A DNA stretch of 49,713 bases from Gallionella sp. (GCA_024641025.1 JAHEDW010000008.1:1-49713), one strand, 5' to 3'. Counted from the stretch's first letter, positions 1-8,179 are shown. Notes: generated by a model not told the origin, from the sequence alone. Numbers and translations are program-made.

Positions 1-159
1 TTATTGAGGCAGTATTTCCCCAAGGGGACAGACCTTTCTGTTTATTCCCAAGCCAAACTGAACGGGGTGGCGCGACAATTGAATCAGCGACCAAGAAAGA
101 CGTTAAACTATGAAACGCCGGATGAACGATTTAACCAATGTGTTGCATCGACCGGTTGA
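1..159 (+). pseudogene. IS30-family transposase, C-terminal fragment
   Basis: Frame 1 is open from the window edge to a TGA at 157-159 and gives a 52-residue C-terminus. It contains the order [27 protein letters not shown], which is the hallmark end of the IS30-family DDE integrase core: catalytic-domain tail, then the 'RPRK.L.Y.TP' motif. The rest of the gene lies outside the window, so it may be intact there. The stop codon sits inside a TGTTGCATCGACCGGTTGAA stretch that resembles the terminal inverted repeat of IS30-type elements, so the element probably ends near 165-170. The mobile element sits immediately beside the cassette-like genes that follow. Confidence 0.8.
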
Positions 160-351
160 AATCGCACCCATTAGCGGTCAATCGATGGTTGCTCGTATTT
201 TTATTAATATGCTGTCATGAGAAAGAAGTGAGTTCTAAATTAATCAGTCAGTTATCTAAAATATGAACTCTTCACTAATTTTATTAATACTGTCCAGTGC
301 GTCAGTCTAAATAACTATCAGGCCGACATCCGAACATGCGAGAGAAGAATC
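160..351. other. Gene-free flank between IS end and first cassette-like gene
   Basis: No coding signal was seen. The stretch is AT-rich and may contain the outer edge of the IS30-type element followed by leader sequence. A weak GAGAGAAG purine tract just before 352 could act as a ribosome binding site for the next gene. No attI-like or complete attC-like structure was recognised here. Confidence 0.4.
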
Positions 352-981
352 ATGAGCAAAGTATTCGTCAACATTGGACTTAGCCTCGATGGCTACATGG
401 CACCGGAAGGAATGACCATGGACAACCCTGAGTACAAGAACTGGGGTGCCAAATGGGGTGCCTTAATGGCCTGGATCATCAATCAACAGTACTTTCGCGA
501 GAAGCTCAAATTCGGCCCTGGGGGAGAGGCTGGCCCGGTCAACGACATGGTTCGCCACACCTTTGAGCGCACCGGTGCCAACATCCTAGGCAAGCGAATG
601 TTCGACCAAGGCGAGGTCAGCTGGCCAGAGGAGGCTCCATTTCACACGCCGGTGTACGTTCTTACCCACGAAAAACGAGACCCTTGGGTGCGCCCCGGCG
701 GAACAACGTTTTATTTCATCAATGAAGGGCCTGAGCATGCGCTGGTGCTGGCCCGTGAGGCTGCAGGGAGTCGTGACGTTCGCATTTCAGGAGGTGCAGA
801 TGTTATCCAGCAGTACCTGAACCTCGGTGTTGTTGATGAGCTGGAAGTTGCATTGGCACCCGTGTTCTTCGGTGCTGGTCGGCGACTCTTTGAAAACCTG
901 AGCGAGCCTGGGCCGCAGTTTCGCATTGACAACGTACTTGATGGCTCATTCGCCACACACCTGCGATATGTGCGTCAGTGA
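352..981 (+). CDS. RibD C-terminal / dihydrofolate-reductase-like protein
   Basis: This 209-residue protein belongs to the RibD C-terminal/DHFR-fold superfamily. It opens with MSKVFVNIGLSLDGYMAP, the typical first strand and substrate loop. Further on are the ILGKRMFDQG nucleotide-binding segment, PVYVLTHEKR, and DVRISGGADVIQQYLNLGVVDELEVALAPVFFG in mid to late position, which is the family's NADPH-site signature followed by the LxPVxxGxG-like strand. Such proteins are predicted NADPH-dependent reductases, but the substrate is unknown. A true folate reductase is unlikely because the family is broad. The start has a purine tract upstream. The gene is monocistronic and ends 5 bp before an attC-like site, so I read it as an integron-cassette-type gene. 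Confidence 0.85.
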   Translation: MSKVFVNIGLSLDGYMAPEGMTMDNPEYKNWGAKWGALMAWIINQQYFREKLKFGPGGEAGPVNDMVRHTFERTGANILGKRMFDQGEVSWPEEAPFHTPVYVLTHEKRDPWVRPGGTTFYFINEGPEHALVLAREAAGSRDVRISGGADVIQQYLNLGVVDELEVALAPVFFGAGRRLFENLSEPGPQFRIDNVLDGSFATHLRYVRQ

Positions 982-986
982 GGGCG

Positions 987-1050
987 GCCTAACAATCGGT
1001 TGCAGCCGATGGTCCGCTGTTTGGCAAGCCGCAGAACCGGAGCTTTAGCC
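987..1050 (+). repeat. attC-like recombination site 1
   Basis: The site begins with GCCTAACAA, a perfect 5' core simple site (RYYYAAC), and ends with AGCTTTAGCC, a decayed form of the canonical GCGTTAGGC. Between them CGGTTGCAGCCG and CCGCAGAACCGG form imperfect inner arms placed symmetrically, 3 bp from each outer core. An alternative 3' core, GTTAAAC, lies at 1057-1063. Total length is 64 bp, within the normal attC range. The position directly after a stop codon and about 15-20 bp before the next start is what cassette arrays show. A folding model of the bottom strand would be needed for certainty. Confidence 0.55.
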
Positions 1051-1066
1051 TTTCCAGTTAAACATT

Positions 1067-1552
1067 ATGGCATCAATTAAAATCAAGATCGTTCCACATC
1101 TGTGGTTTGATAAGGAAGCCAAAGAGGCGGCCGAATTTTACACGTCAATATTTGAGGGCTCAAAGATCAAAAGCTGTGTAACGCTTGAAGACACTCCTTC
1201 TGGAACGGTAGAACTAGTGACCTTCGATCTGTTTGGTCAGGAATTCCAGGCTATTAGTGCCGGTCCGTTTTTCAAGTTTAATGAGTCGATATCGTTCATT
1301 GTAAAGTGCGACACACAGAAGGAAATCGACAACTACTGGGAAAAGCTTACCGCTGAAGGCGGTCAAGAAGTTGAGTGTGGCTGGCTTAAAGATAAGTATG
1401 GCCTCTCATGGCAAATCGTTCCTGCGATTATGGACAAAATGATGCAATCGAAAGACCCTATGAAATTATCACGTGTCACTCAAGCATTTCTCAAAATGAT
1501 AAAGTTTGACATTGACGCTTTGCAGAGGGCTTATGATGATGATCGTGGCTAA
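1067..1552 (+). CDS. VOC-superfamily protein (PhnB / 3-demethylubiquinone methyltransferase-like)
   Basis: This 161-residue protein has the PhnB-like vicinal-oxygen-chelate fold. PHLWFDKEAKEAAEFYTSIF at the start is the classic 'LwFd..aeEAa.fY.siF' opening. It is followed by GTVELVTFDLFGQEFQAISAGP, by FNESISFIVKCDTQKEIDNYWEKL, and by ECGWLKDKYGLSWQIVPAIM near the C-terminus. The family is often annotated as 3-demethylubiquinone-9 3-methyltransferase, but most members lack proof of any reaction. No ribosome binding site is evident before the ATG, and leaderless or cassette-type expression is possible. The stop codon TAA lies inside the GGCTAAC core of the next attC-like site, a common arrangement in gene cassettes. 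Confidence 0.85.
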   Translation: MASIKIKIVPHLWFDKEAKEAAEFYTSIFEGSKIKSCVTLEDTPSGTVELVTFDLFGQEFQAISAGPFFKFNESISFIVKCDTQKEIDNYWEKLTAEGGQEVECGWLKDKYGLSWQIVPAIMDKMMQSKDPMKLSRVTQAFLKMIKFDIDALQRAYDDDRG

Positions 1553-1618
1553 CAAGGCACTCCACCTGATGGCTATTTCACTGCGATTCATTGCGGCCGG
1601 TGATCTTTTGCGTTAGTT
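1547..1618 (+). repeat. attC-like recombination site 2
   Basis: The site runs from GGCTAACAAG to GCGTTAGTT. CTAAC and GTTAG are perfectly complementary outer cores. The inner arms (around TCCACC near 1560-1566 and GGTGATC near 1600) pair with one extra base, the kind of extrahelical base expected in folded attC sites. Length is 72 bp. The preceding gene's stop codon is inside the first core, and the next gene starts 27 bp after the site. Confidence 0.55.
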
Positions 1619-1645
1619 GCAATCCACAAGGAAAGGATTCGCATC

Positions 1646-2053
1646 ATGAAAATCACTGTTGAAACCATCGTCAAGGCTCCGGTCGCAAAAGTCTGGAACG
1701 CCTACACAACTCCAGACGACATCAAGAAGTGGAATGCCGCATCTGATGACTGGCACACAACCAAGTCCACCGTCGATTTGCGCGTGGGTGGAGCATTCAC
1801 ATCGCGCATGGAGGCGAAAGCCGGCAGCTTCGGATTTGACTTCGCCGGAACGTACTCCAAAATCATACCTAACGAGTTGATTGAGTATTCGTTCGGAGAC
1901 CGAACCGGTTTAGTAGAGTTCATGGCAGGTGAGAACGGTGTCACGGTACGCGTTACGTTTGATGCTGAATCCGATAATCCTATTAAACAACAGCGTCAGG
2001 GATGGCAAGCGATTCTGGATAATTTTGGCAAGCACGTTGAAGTAAGTCAGTAA
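1646..2053 (+). CDS. SRPBCC / AHSA1-like protein
   Basis: This 135-residue protein has the START/Bet v1-like (SRPBCC, AHSA1-type) fold. It opens with ITVETIVKAPVAKVWNAYTTPDDIKKW, the typical 'v.ap.ekVWea.t.pe.i..W' beginning. It continues with DLRVGGAFTSRM and ends with GWQAILDNFGKHVE, the usual 'GW...l..l..yve' tail. Members bind hydrophobic ligands or act in stress responses, and no specific ligand can be named. An AAGGAAAGGA ribosome binding region precedes the ATG. It is the third cassette-like gene. No convincing attC-like site follows it, so the array may be truncated here. Confidence 0.85.
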   Translation: MKITVETIVKAPVAKVWNAYTTPDDIKKWNAASDDWHTTKSTVDLRVGGAFTSRMEAKAGSFGFDFAGTYSKIIPNELIEYSFGDRTGLVEFMAGENGVTVRVTFDAESDNPIKQQRQGWQAILDNFGKHVEVSQ

Positions 2054-2292
2054 ATGAGTTGTGTTAGCAAGGGCAACTAATATGGCATTCGAGATGGTCG
2101 CGACTAAAGCGGCACCCTTCAATTATATGTTCTTGAATATCTGCTATTGGGAAACCGCGATGTCCGCAATGGGCACAACTGCGACGGATGCTGATTATTG
2201 AGTAATTGGGCCGCTATTGCTTTTAACCGACTAAGCGCCGAGCTTGGCTCGTCGCCATAATGGGAAAAAAGTGAAAATATTCCGGAGGGAAA

Positions 2293-4308
2293 TTGAGAAT
2301 AACCCGGCAATCTAATCTCATTTCTTGGTGGCGCACGCTACTTGGGCTCGCGCTGTGGTGTGCTGTGAATACGGCTTTCGGATTCATCTACCCTGAGCAT
2401 CGCGACATCGCGGTACTTGCCGTGCAAGGACTCGACGCAGAACACAAAGCGGTGTTCGATCGCTTTTGGCAGGATGCGCGAGCGGGCGACGACAAGCGCC
2501 TCTGCGCAAAGGGTGCCGACACCGACCAGGGCCTTGCGCCTCAGTGCATCGACTGGGCTGCGCTGTTGGGTATTGCCGGCGATCACTCGTGCTCGAGCCA
2601 GGAAATGCTCGAGACGGTCCGCATGTCGGACTGGATTCTCGTGGTTGCCGACGTTGCAGCGCAGCTCAAAGAGGATCTGGCGAAAATTCCGGTCACCGCG
2701 CCCACCGGTATGACGCAAGGAACTTCGAATTTTATCGCCGACGCCCAGCGCCGATACGCGAGTGAGAAGAACCGGGCGGACCGCCTGAACGCGCTGCGCA
2801 CTGCGGACACCCAGTTGCAGCGGGCAGATCCCGAGTATGCGACCCGGGCCGATACCAACCTTGCGCATTTCCTGCTGCCCCGCCCCGATACGAACCTAGA
2901 CCCGGGTGCATATGGCGGGTTGGCGCTAAGCCCAGGTTCGGAAATCAACGCGGCTGGTATCTATGCTTGGTATCACATCAGCGCATTGCAGAAGGCGAGC
3001 CGACTCGCCGCTGAGCAGCTATCACCAGAAGAGCGCCGAGCACTGGTGCGCTCCGCACTGTTCGACGAGGCGTTTGCCCTGCATTTTCTGGAAGACATGT
3101 ATGCGGCTGGGCACGTGGCGGGCAGCTGGGGTAACGTCTCGCAGCGCAAGGGAACGCACGACTTCTACAACCAGAACGGCCTCGAGGTGTTCACATGGAA
3201 GGGTCGCGATAAGACGATTGTGTTGATGGGTGACGCGCACATGCGTCCGCAGGATGCAGAGCTGGCCGCCAAGGCTGTTCGCATAAGCATAGAGCAGGTA
3301 CTCGACACCGCGACGGGACGCTCGCGGGACTACAGCATTCCGCTTATTCGCAATGCTTCAGATCGTGCGGACGACTTTGACATCTGCAAGAACGTGACCT
3401 TTCCCGACCGTGGAATAGGCTTGGGCACTGGCGGACGTGGGCTATACGCACATGTCCTCGAAGAAGCGCTTCTGGACACACCCGTGCCGGGACTGGGTGC
3501 CGGGTTGGGTGCGCTCCCGCGCGCAAGGAGCGAAGTGGGCACGTTTATCGGTCTGGCCGGTTCGATCGATGCGCGCAGCATCGATGGTGGATTCGCACCT
3601 TCGCAGAACAGCCGTGGCTGGATCGGCGGACTCGATAGCGGATTTCGCGCAGGGTTGGGACTTGAAGGGGCGCTCGGGGAGTCTGGTGATGGGCTGGTGT
3701 TCGGCCAGCTCGGCATTCGCGCCGATACTCCTTCCACGAACGATGCACAGGGGACCGCATTAGGGGCGTTGGGCGGCAGCCTGAGTGCAGCGATTCCCGC
3801 ACGAACGGGCCTGTCGCTACGGATCCGGATGCCGTTCTTTCTTGTGCCGGGTGACCTCCTTTTCATATCGCCAATGTATCTGGTAAACCCCACCGCGTAT
3901 AAGCAGATGGCCGTCACAGCCGCCAACGGCGGTATGATCCCATGGCAACAGGGCTGGGCCACGCCCGTCGGCCGTTTCCAGTTCGTGCTCGGACGCGAAC
4001 TCGGCGTGACATGGTATGGAGTGTTCAACGAGCAGGATCAACTGGCGGCGCCGAGCGACCCGCCGGGCGGCCTCGGGAGGGTGGTCAACTACAAATCGAA
4101 GTTTTTCGACCTCCCGATTCTCGAGTATCGCCCGTATCGCGCGTTCTCCAGCAACCAGAGTTCGACGGTCATGTTCAAACTGTTCGCGGGCGTGGACGTA
4201 CCATTTGGCGAGTCGATCGCGAGTCCGCCCGGGGCACCGCCAGTGGACTTGCGCACCATCTACTCGCTGGGCATGCGAATGGTATTTGACTGGCGATACT
4301 ACCACTGA
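2293..4308 (+). CDS. Secreted zinc-dependent phospholipase C-like protein with probable outer-membrane barrel tail
   Basis: This 671-residue protein starts with TTG behind a GGAGGG ribosome binding site. A Sec signal peptide covers about residues 1-30 (WWRTLLGLALWCAVNTAFG). Residues 30-310 carry a string of His/Asp-rich motifs like zinc-dependent phospholipase C/S1-P1 nucleases: YPEHRD, GIAGDHS, HFLLPRP, WYHISAL and especially FALHFLEDMYAAGHVAGSWG followed by KGTHDFYN. Residues 390-671 are Gly-rich and built of alternating short strands, ending in LGMRMVFDWRYYH, which suggests a transmembrane beta-barrel or autotransporter-like anchor. The substrate is unknown. The gene is visibly richer in G+C than its neighbours and stands alone, so horizontal acquisition is possible. 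The catalytic assignment is moderate and the barrel is inferred. Confidence 0.6.
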   Translation: MRITRQSNLISWWRTLLGLALWCAVNTAFGFIYPEHRDIAVLAVQGLDAEHKAVFDRFWQDARAGDDKRLCAKGADTDQGLAPQCIDWAALLGIAGDHSCSSQEMLETVRMSDWILVVADVAAQLKEDLAKIPVTAPTGMTQGTSNFIADAQRRYASEKNRADRLNALRTADTQLQRADPEYATRADTNLAHFLLPRPDTNLDPGAYGGLALSPGSEINAAGIYAWYHISALQKASRLAAEQLSPEERRALVRSALFDEAFALHFLEDMYAAGHVAGSWGNVSQRKGTHDFYNQNGLEVFTWKGRDKTIVLMGDAHMRPQDAELAAKAVRISIEQVLDTATGRSRDYSIPLIRNASDRADDFDICKNVTFPDRGIGLGTGGRGLYAHVLEEALLDTPVPGLGAGLGALPRARSEVGTFIGLAGSIDARSIDGGFAPSQNSRGWIGGLDSGFRAGLGLEGALGESGDGLVFGQLGIRADTPSTNDAQGTALGALGGSLSAAIPARTGLSLRIRMPFFLVPGDLLFISPMYLVNPTAYKQMAVTAANGGMIPWQQGWATPVGRFQFVLGRELGVTWYGVFNEQDQLAAPSDPPGGLGRVVNYKSKFFDLPILEYRPYRAFSSNQSSTVMFKLFAGVDVPFGESIASPPGAPPVDLRTIYSLGMRMVFDWRYYH

Positions 4309-4534
4309 TGAAGGATATCCCTCGACTTAAGGGCGTTTAACCATGCACTGCGACTTTAGAATCTGCTATTACGGGTCAAAAGTACACCAATTCTTCAAAA
4401 AGAGCATGACTTAGAATCAATCTAATATGTCTAGGGTGGCTTTGTTAGCACTCCGAGGGGCTGCCCCATTTTTTCTATAGTCTCCAGTTAATCCGATATC
4501 ACCACATAAAAACGTGGCCTATCTCTTATTACTC

Positions 4535-5671
4535 TTATTTCTCAAACTCCTCTTCCAAAAACCGCAACACTGCCTCGAGTAATGCTTCACGTGGATAATC
4601 GTTGTGGTCAACAAAGGTAGTGCCAAGCATTGAATGTGAACGCGCTACAGGTACCGCTAGAGCCCAGTGATCGGCGTTTACATAGCCAAGCAGTGTACTG
4701 TCCGGGATGATTTGATCATAAAACAGCACTTGGCCGTCATTGCGGGCGTCTATTTGACTTAGTTTGTTATAGCTGGTTTTGAGAATCGATGATATTCGCT
4801 GGGGATTAGGGTAGGAAACGAGCGAATAATAAGGAAAATCAGGTGGCAACGAATGAGCTGCCAGCCATGTCTTACGTACTTGCGTACGCAGACTTTCAAT
4901 CGCACTACCATTACCATTTTCACACTGCGCTCCTGGCCAGTGTCTCAACAATTCAAGCTGTGTTTGGGTTGCATCATTAGCAAGTGGAGAACCGCCGATC
5001 GCCCCGGCAACACTGACAACAGCCACTATTTTATGGCGTATTTCCGGATAGGATACGACCGCTTCCAGTATGTCCGGCGCACCTTTGGAATATCCAATTA
5101 GAACCAGCTCAGGCTCCGAGCTATCAGAGTCCATCGCCATAATCGCATCACGGATCTGACTCGCATTATTCGTTGTGCTAGACAAGGCGTCTACCTGGAT
5201 TAATCCTTCATCATAGCCAAACTGATGAACATGTTGGCGGACAGTATCTTTAAGATCCAGCCATTTGGACACACAATCCCAACCGACTCCCGGTACAACC
5301 ATTGCCTTGAGCCGTCGCTTGGCCTGCCCTAACTCGACTGCTTTGCCCGAGCCATTGGGTTCCACACCGACACGCATCAGTGCATCGCTACAGTCCCTGT
5401 AGTCCGGCAGGGTTGTACCACGCGCTTCAAGAATAGAACAAAATATTTCACGAAAACGTCCCCGTTTATCCATCACACCCGCCTGTGCCACGGGCACTAG
5501 GGCAAGGGCTGGAGAGTCTTCCGTGTAGGGCTCCAGTGGTGGTGATGCACATGCACCAAGTACTCCGCAGGCCACGACAGCTAATAAGACTAGCGGTACT
5601 TGACCGGAGCGATAAGTACAGCAAATGTATTTTTTCCAATTAATGTTTATTCTCCCGGCCAATGGAATCAT
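4535..5671 (-). CDS. Lipoprotein alpha/beta hydrolase
   Basis: This 378-residue protein begins with a lipoprotein signal. After basic residues comes a hydrophobic run and a VLGAC lipobox with the lipidated Cys at residue 41. GYSKG, with Ser195 as the likely nucleophile, is the GxSxG elbow. VVSVAGAIGGSPLA follows it, and NADHWALAVP near residue 335 probably holds the catalytic His. The protein is therefore a predicted membrane-anchored serine hydrolase, esterase- or lipase-like, of unknown substrate. The signal is unusually long before the hydrophobic core, so translation might begin later at a non-ATG codon. A very short reading frame with a good ribosome binding site lies just upstream. Confidence 0.7.
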   Translation of the reverse strand: MIPLAGRININWKKYICCTYRSGQVPLVLLAVVACGVLGACASPPLEPYTEDSPALALVPVAQAGVMDKRGRFREIFCSILEARGTTLPDYRDCSDALMRVGVEPNGSGKAVELGQAKRRLKAMVVPGVGWDCVSKWLDLKDTVRQHVHQFGYDEGLIQVDALSSTTNNASQIRDAIMAMDSDSSEPELVLIGYSKGAPDILEAVVSYPEIRHKIVAVVSVAGAIGGSPLANDATQTQLELLRHWPGAQCENGNGSAIESLRTQVRKTWLAAHSLPPDFPYYSLVSYPNPQRISSILKTSYNKLSQIDARNDGQVLFYDQIIPDSTLLGYVNADHWALAVPVARSHSMLGTTFVDHNDYPREALLEAVLRFLEEEFEK

Positions 5672-5689
5672 CTTCTGGTGATGCCAGCT

Positions 5690-5791
5690 TTAGTTATCGG
5701 CCACCAACGGAGGAAGTGGGTATTTTGGAAGGATAATCCCGCACTGGTCGACTTCACCGGTCACCCTGTCTATACCTCCCTGCAAAGCCAT
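5690..5791 (-). CDS. Possible 33-residue leader peptide or small protein
   Basis: On the minus strand a GGAGGA ribosome binding site stands 6 bp before an ATG at 5791. The frame encodes MALQGGIDRVTGEVDQCGII, ends in LPLVADN-like residues and stops at 5690, 18 bp before the hydrolase start. An in-frame upstream ATG at 5824 would give 44 residues but has no ribosome binding site. No family was recognised and the peptide has no signal or membrane segment. It could be a translated leader coupled to the hydrolase, or noise. The evidence is the strong initiation signal and the spacing only. Confidence 0.3.
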   Translation of the reverse strand: MALQGGIDRVTGEVDQCGIILPKYPLPPLVADN

Positions 5792-5959
5792 GGAAAGTCC
5801 TCCCGTAGCGATCGCGGCACTCATGGCAATCAAAGTGCCCTTGCCACTCCGCGCTGAAGTACCTTAGCCCTGCCGCCTACCATCGGCAGTGCCTGGATCA
5901 GCAGAAGTTGGCAGCATAAAAGGCGCCGCTTGGGACACGAAAAATAGGGGCAAGCTCAC

Positions 5960-6250
5960 TCACCAAGTATGCTGTAATACTGCCAACTGCGCGACCGCCT
6001 TAGCTGGTCCCTGCACGTAGGCTTGGTGCGCTGCACTCGCGATATATCGCTTGAATGCTGTGATGTCTTCGAAATCGAACACGGTGGCCATGTCGTAGTT
6101 GTTTGGTCCACGTCCCACGTCGAGACCAACACGCGCAGCTATAATTTCTGGCACCTGCGTTGGCAACTGCTCGATGGCGTCGCGCAACGCCTGTCGTTCG
6201 GCGTCAGTCGCCTCAGGCTTCCATTTCACCAGCACAATATGGCGGAACAC
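5960..6250 (-). CDS. Dabb (stress-responsive A/B barrel) protein
   Basis: This 96-residue protein starts with GTG, chosen because AGGAGG lies exactly 6 bp upstream. MFRHIVLVKWKPEAT is the standard Dabb opening. LPTQVPEIIAARVGLDVGRGPNNYDMATVFDFEDITAFKRYIASAAHQAYV contains the 'G.d......ydl.lv..F.d...l..Y...p.H' signature. The family forms dimeric alpha/beta-barrels. Some members are cyclases or stress proteins, but most have no known reaction. It is a single gene with no clear operon partner. Confidence 0.88.
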   Translation of the reverse strand: MFRHIVLVKWKPEATDAERQALRDAIEQLPTQVPEIIAARVGLDVGRGPNNYDMATVFDFEDITAFKRYIASAAHQAYVQGPAKAVAQLAVLQHTW

Positions 6251-6512
6251 GTCGAACCTCCTTACTAGTGTCCGCTAATGGGTGCGAAGCGGGTTTTTCG
6301 TAATATATCACCGTCCGTCCTTGGCGCAATGCATAAAGTGCAGTTTTGCAGAAGCAGTCCTTAACTGAGTTCTGCTAACGACATAGCGGAACTTCGTTAA
6401 TAACTTCTGGTAAAGAAAATTGGCATTGACCGGTATGCGATGCTCATGGATACTTCAATTAGTGCGGTTGAATTTCCTATCCATTGGAATTGCAGGTCTA
6501 GGAGAAATGCAT

Positions 6513-7214
6513 ATGGGCTGGAAGCAACTGGAATTCAAGGATCGCTGGTCGCTCGTTACTGGCGGGCTCCAGGCTGCGGGAACAGTGGGTATGTTCGTTG
6601 TAGCGTTGGTCGGTATCTGGAAAGTGGCGCCAATCATCACCTATCAGGTCCAGCAACAGGAATCCAAGATCGCGCAAGGGTCACCCGGGCTGAAACTGGG
6701 GTCGGTCACCGATCCGTTTGTCATCGACGCGCTTGGCTGGTGGACCGACCAGGTTCAGAGTTACCAGCGAATTGTGTATCTGACTAGTGCGTCCGGGCGT
6801 GCCGGGCGAACAGTGTCATTCGAAATCGTGGCAGGCGGAGGTACCGCCATTGCGCCCGACATGAAGCCGGATCTGCTCGTCGTGACCGCTACCGGGCCAG
6901 CGGGCAAGAGGGAGGTCGTAACAGTGCCGGTTAACAAAAACGCGATGTCGCCATCTCAGTATCTGAGATTCAAAATCAACGAAGGAGTGTTTGCGAAGCT
7001 TCCAAAGGATGAGCGTCGAAAGATTGAAACCGCGGTCGAGCGCTACATCAATCGCGACATGGTGCCGAAGGTGCCGCCGGTCAACGTGCGCCAGGGCATG
7101 TCCCTTGAGCAGTTGCAGGCAGAGGTCGCACTGAATCAGCACCACAGAGAGGAGGCGCTTCGCCATATCATGGGGGTGGAGGAAGTGCTTTCTGCCGTGA
7201 GACGCCCAGAGTAA
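6513..7214 (+). CDS. Membrane-anchored protein of unknown function
   Basis: This is a 233-residue protein whose family I do not recognise. I chose the ATG at 6513 because AGGAG at 6500-6504 is 8 bp away. An ATG at 6507 is too close, and the frame is open further upstream to 6420 without support. Residues 12-45 contain one transmembrane helix (GTVGMFVVALVGIWKVAPII). The remainder is soluble, with a beta-rich middle (VSFEIVAGGGTAI, LLVVTATGPAG) and an Asp/Lys/Arg-rich helical C-terminus. No catalytic motif is visible. It is flanked by long non-coding stretches, so it looks like an accessory orphan. Confidence 0.6.
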   Translation: MGWKQLEFKDRWSLVTGGLQAAGTVGMFVVALVGIWKVAPIITYQVQQQESKIAQGSPGLKLGSVTDPFVIDALGWWTDQVQSYQRIVYLTSASGRAGRTVSFEIVAGGGTAIAPDMKPDLLVVTATGPAGKREVVTVPVNKNAMSPSQYLRFKINEGVFAKLPKDERRKIETAVERYINRDMVPKVPPVNVRQGMSLEQLQAEVALNQHHREEALRHIMGVEEVLSAVRRPE

Positions 7215-7678
7215 CCCAGCCGCCGCACTGATTTTCACGCTCTCGGTATGTCGGGCGAATTGGTCAAATTCTCTTTTGTAGGAACAGTTAAGTGCAGGTT
7301 ATAATGGTGTTTGGAATTTCGCCAAATCACCCTGGTGACGCATAATCCAGAAGGCCCTTGTTCTAAAAGGATTTTTGTATCATCCCTAGAGCAGCGTAGG
7401 AGATTAATCAAATCGGAATACTTAATAAGCGTCTAATTTGATTGCCTATCATGCCTTTTCTAGTGACGACACTATCCTTTGTGTCCCAGTAAAGTCAAAC
7501 TAAAAAGTACATTCTTTTAGTAGAAAATTCCATTCTTCAATTAGCCTGAAGCAGTTAATAGCTAAGTCCATTAGCTGAGCGGACTATTATGGAGAATAAT
7601 TTATTAGCAGTATTTGAGCCATGACACTAGGCTCGATACGAATCACGACAAAATAACTTTGCAAGGATGGAAGTACTA
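7215..7678. other. Long intergenic stretch, AT-rich
   Basis: These 464 bp contain no supported gene. A sigma70-like pair occurs at 7276-7281 (TTGTAG) and 7300-7305 (TATAAT) with an 18-bp spacer, but no gene lies directly downstream. A weak hairpin followed by ATTTTTG lies near 7356-7376, so a very short transcript is conceivable. I do not call an RNA gene. The rest is AT-rich leader for the next gene. Confidence 0.3.
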
Positions 7679-8179
7679 ATGAAATTAAATAAGTTTATGG
7701 CATTGGTATTGTTTTCAGTCATGACTTTGGCCAATTTGAATCATTCAATAGCTGATAACAACTTTTCATGTGATTTGAAAGGGGCTCAGGTCGCACTAAA
7801 AAATCAAAAGATTGATGTTGGTCCTGCAGACGGCATTTGGGGTAAGGGTACATCAAATGGCGTCAAGAAATTTCAGAACGCCAAAGGGATCCCCGAGACA
7901 GGGTTTCTAGATACTCAAACATGTGATGCATTAGGCGTAAAGAAATCATGTAAAGTTGTTCTTAAGGAGTGGACGACACATGATATGGATAAAATTGCTG
8001 CATCTTGGGGAACGACCCGAGAAACAGCAAAACGTATGGGTATCAAGGCGCCTGCTGTGGTATCACCTAAAGGTTGCTATCTGAAGGTAAAGGGTACAAA
8101 AGTGACTCCTTTCTGTAATGGAAAGCCATTGACGCACGATAGTTGTGTAAACCCTTACGGAGTTAACCCATTTTTATAA
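7679..8179 (+). CDS. Secreted Cys-rich peptidoglycan-binding protein
   Basis: This is a 166-residue protein. I chose the ATG at 7679 because it gives a compact Sec signal peptide (MKLNKFMALVLFSVMTLANL, likely cleavage after SIA). The frame is open to 7667. Residues about 25-80 form a PG_binding_1 domain: VALKNQKIDVGPADGIWGKGT then GVKKFQNAKGIPETGFLDTQT. The C-terminal 85 residues hold WTTHDMDKIAASWGTTRETAKRMGI, which has a LysM-like or helical look, and a short Cys-rich tail. Six cysteines outside the signal suggest three disulfides. The protein probably attaches to the periplasmic cell wall, but no enzymatic domain is seen. Its low G+C sets it apart from the neighbours. Confidence 0.7.
   Translation: MKLNKFMALVLFSVMTLANLNHSIADNNFSCDLKGAQVALKNQKIDVGPADGIWGKGTSNGVKKFQNAKGIPETGFLDTQTCDALGVKKSCKVVLKEWTTHDMDKIAASWGTTRETAKRMGIKAPAVVSPKGCYLKVKGTKVTPFCNGKPLTHDSCVNPYGVNPFL

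Noticed and set aside
2054-2200. A third attC-like site after the SRPBCC gene
   Set aside because: GTTAG and CTAAT fragments occur but no symmetrical arms could be assembled.
3330-4028. A 232-residue minus-strand frame inside the phospholipase-like gene
   Set aside because: It is antisense to a well-supported gene, is dominated by Pro, Ser and Arg from GC-rich codons, and has no ribosome binding site.
4441-4470. TTAGCACTC resembling a CIRCE half-site
   Set aside because: Only one half is present and the complementary GAGTGCTAA half is missing. There is no chaperone gene nearby.
5600-5857. An 85-residue plus-strand frame upstream of the Dabb gene
   Set aside because: It has no ribosome binding site, overlaps the hydrolase start and the small minus-strand frame, and has no family-like sequence.
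7276-7376. A possible small RNA with sigma70-like promoter and weak terminator
   Set aside because: The stem is only 4 bp and no conserved structure is visible, so the evidence is too thin to call an RNA gene.
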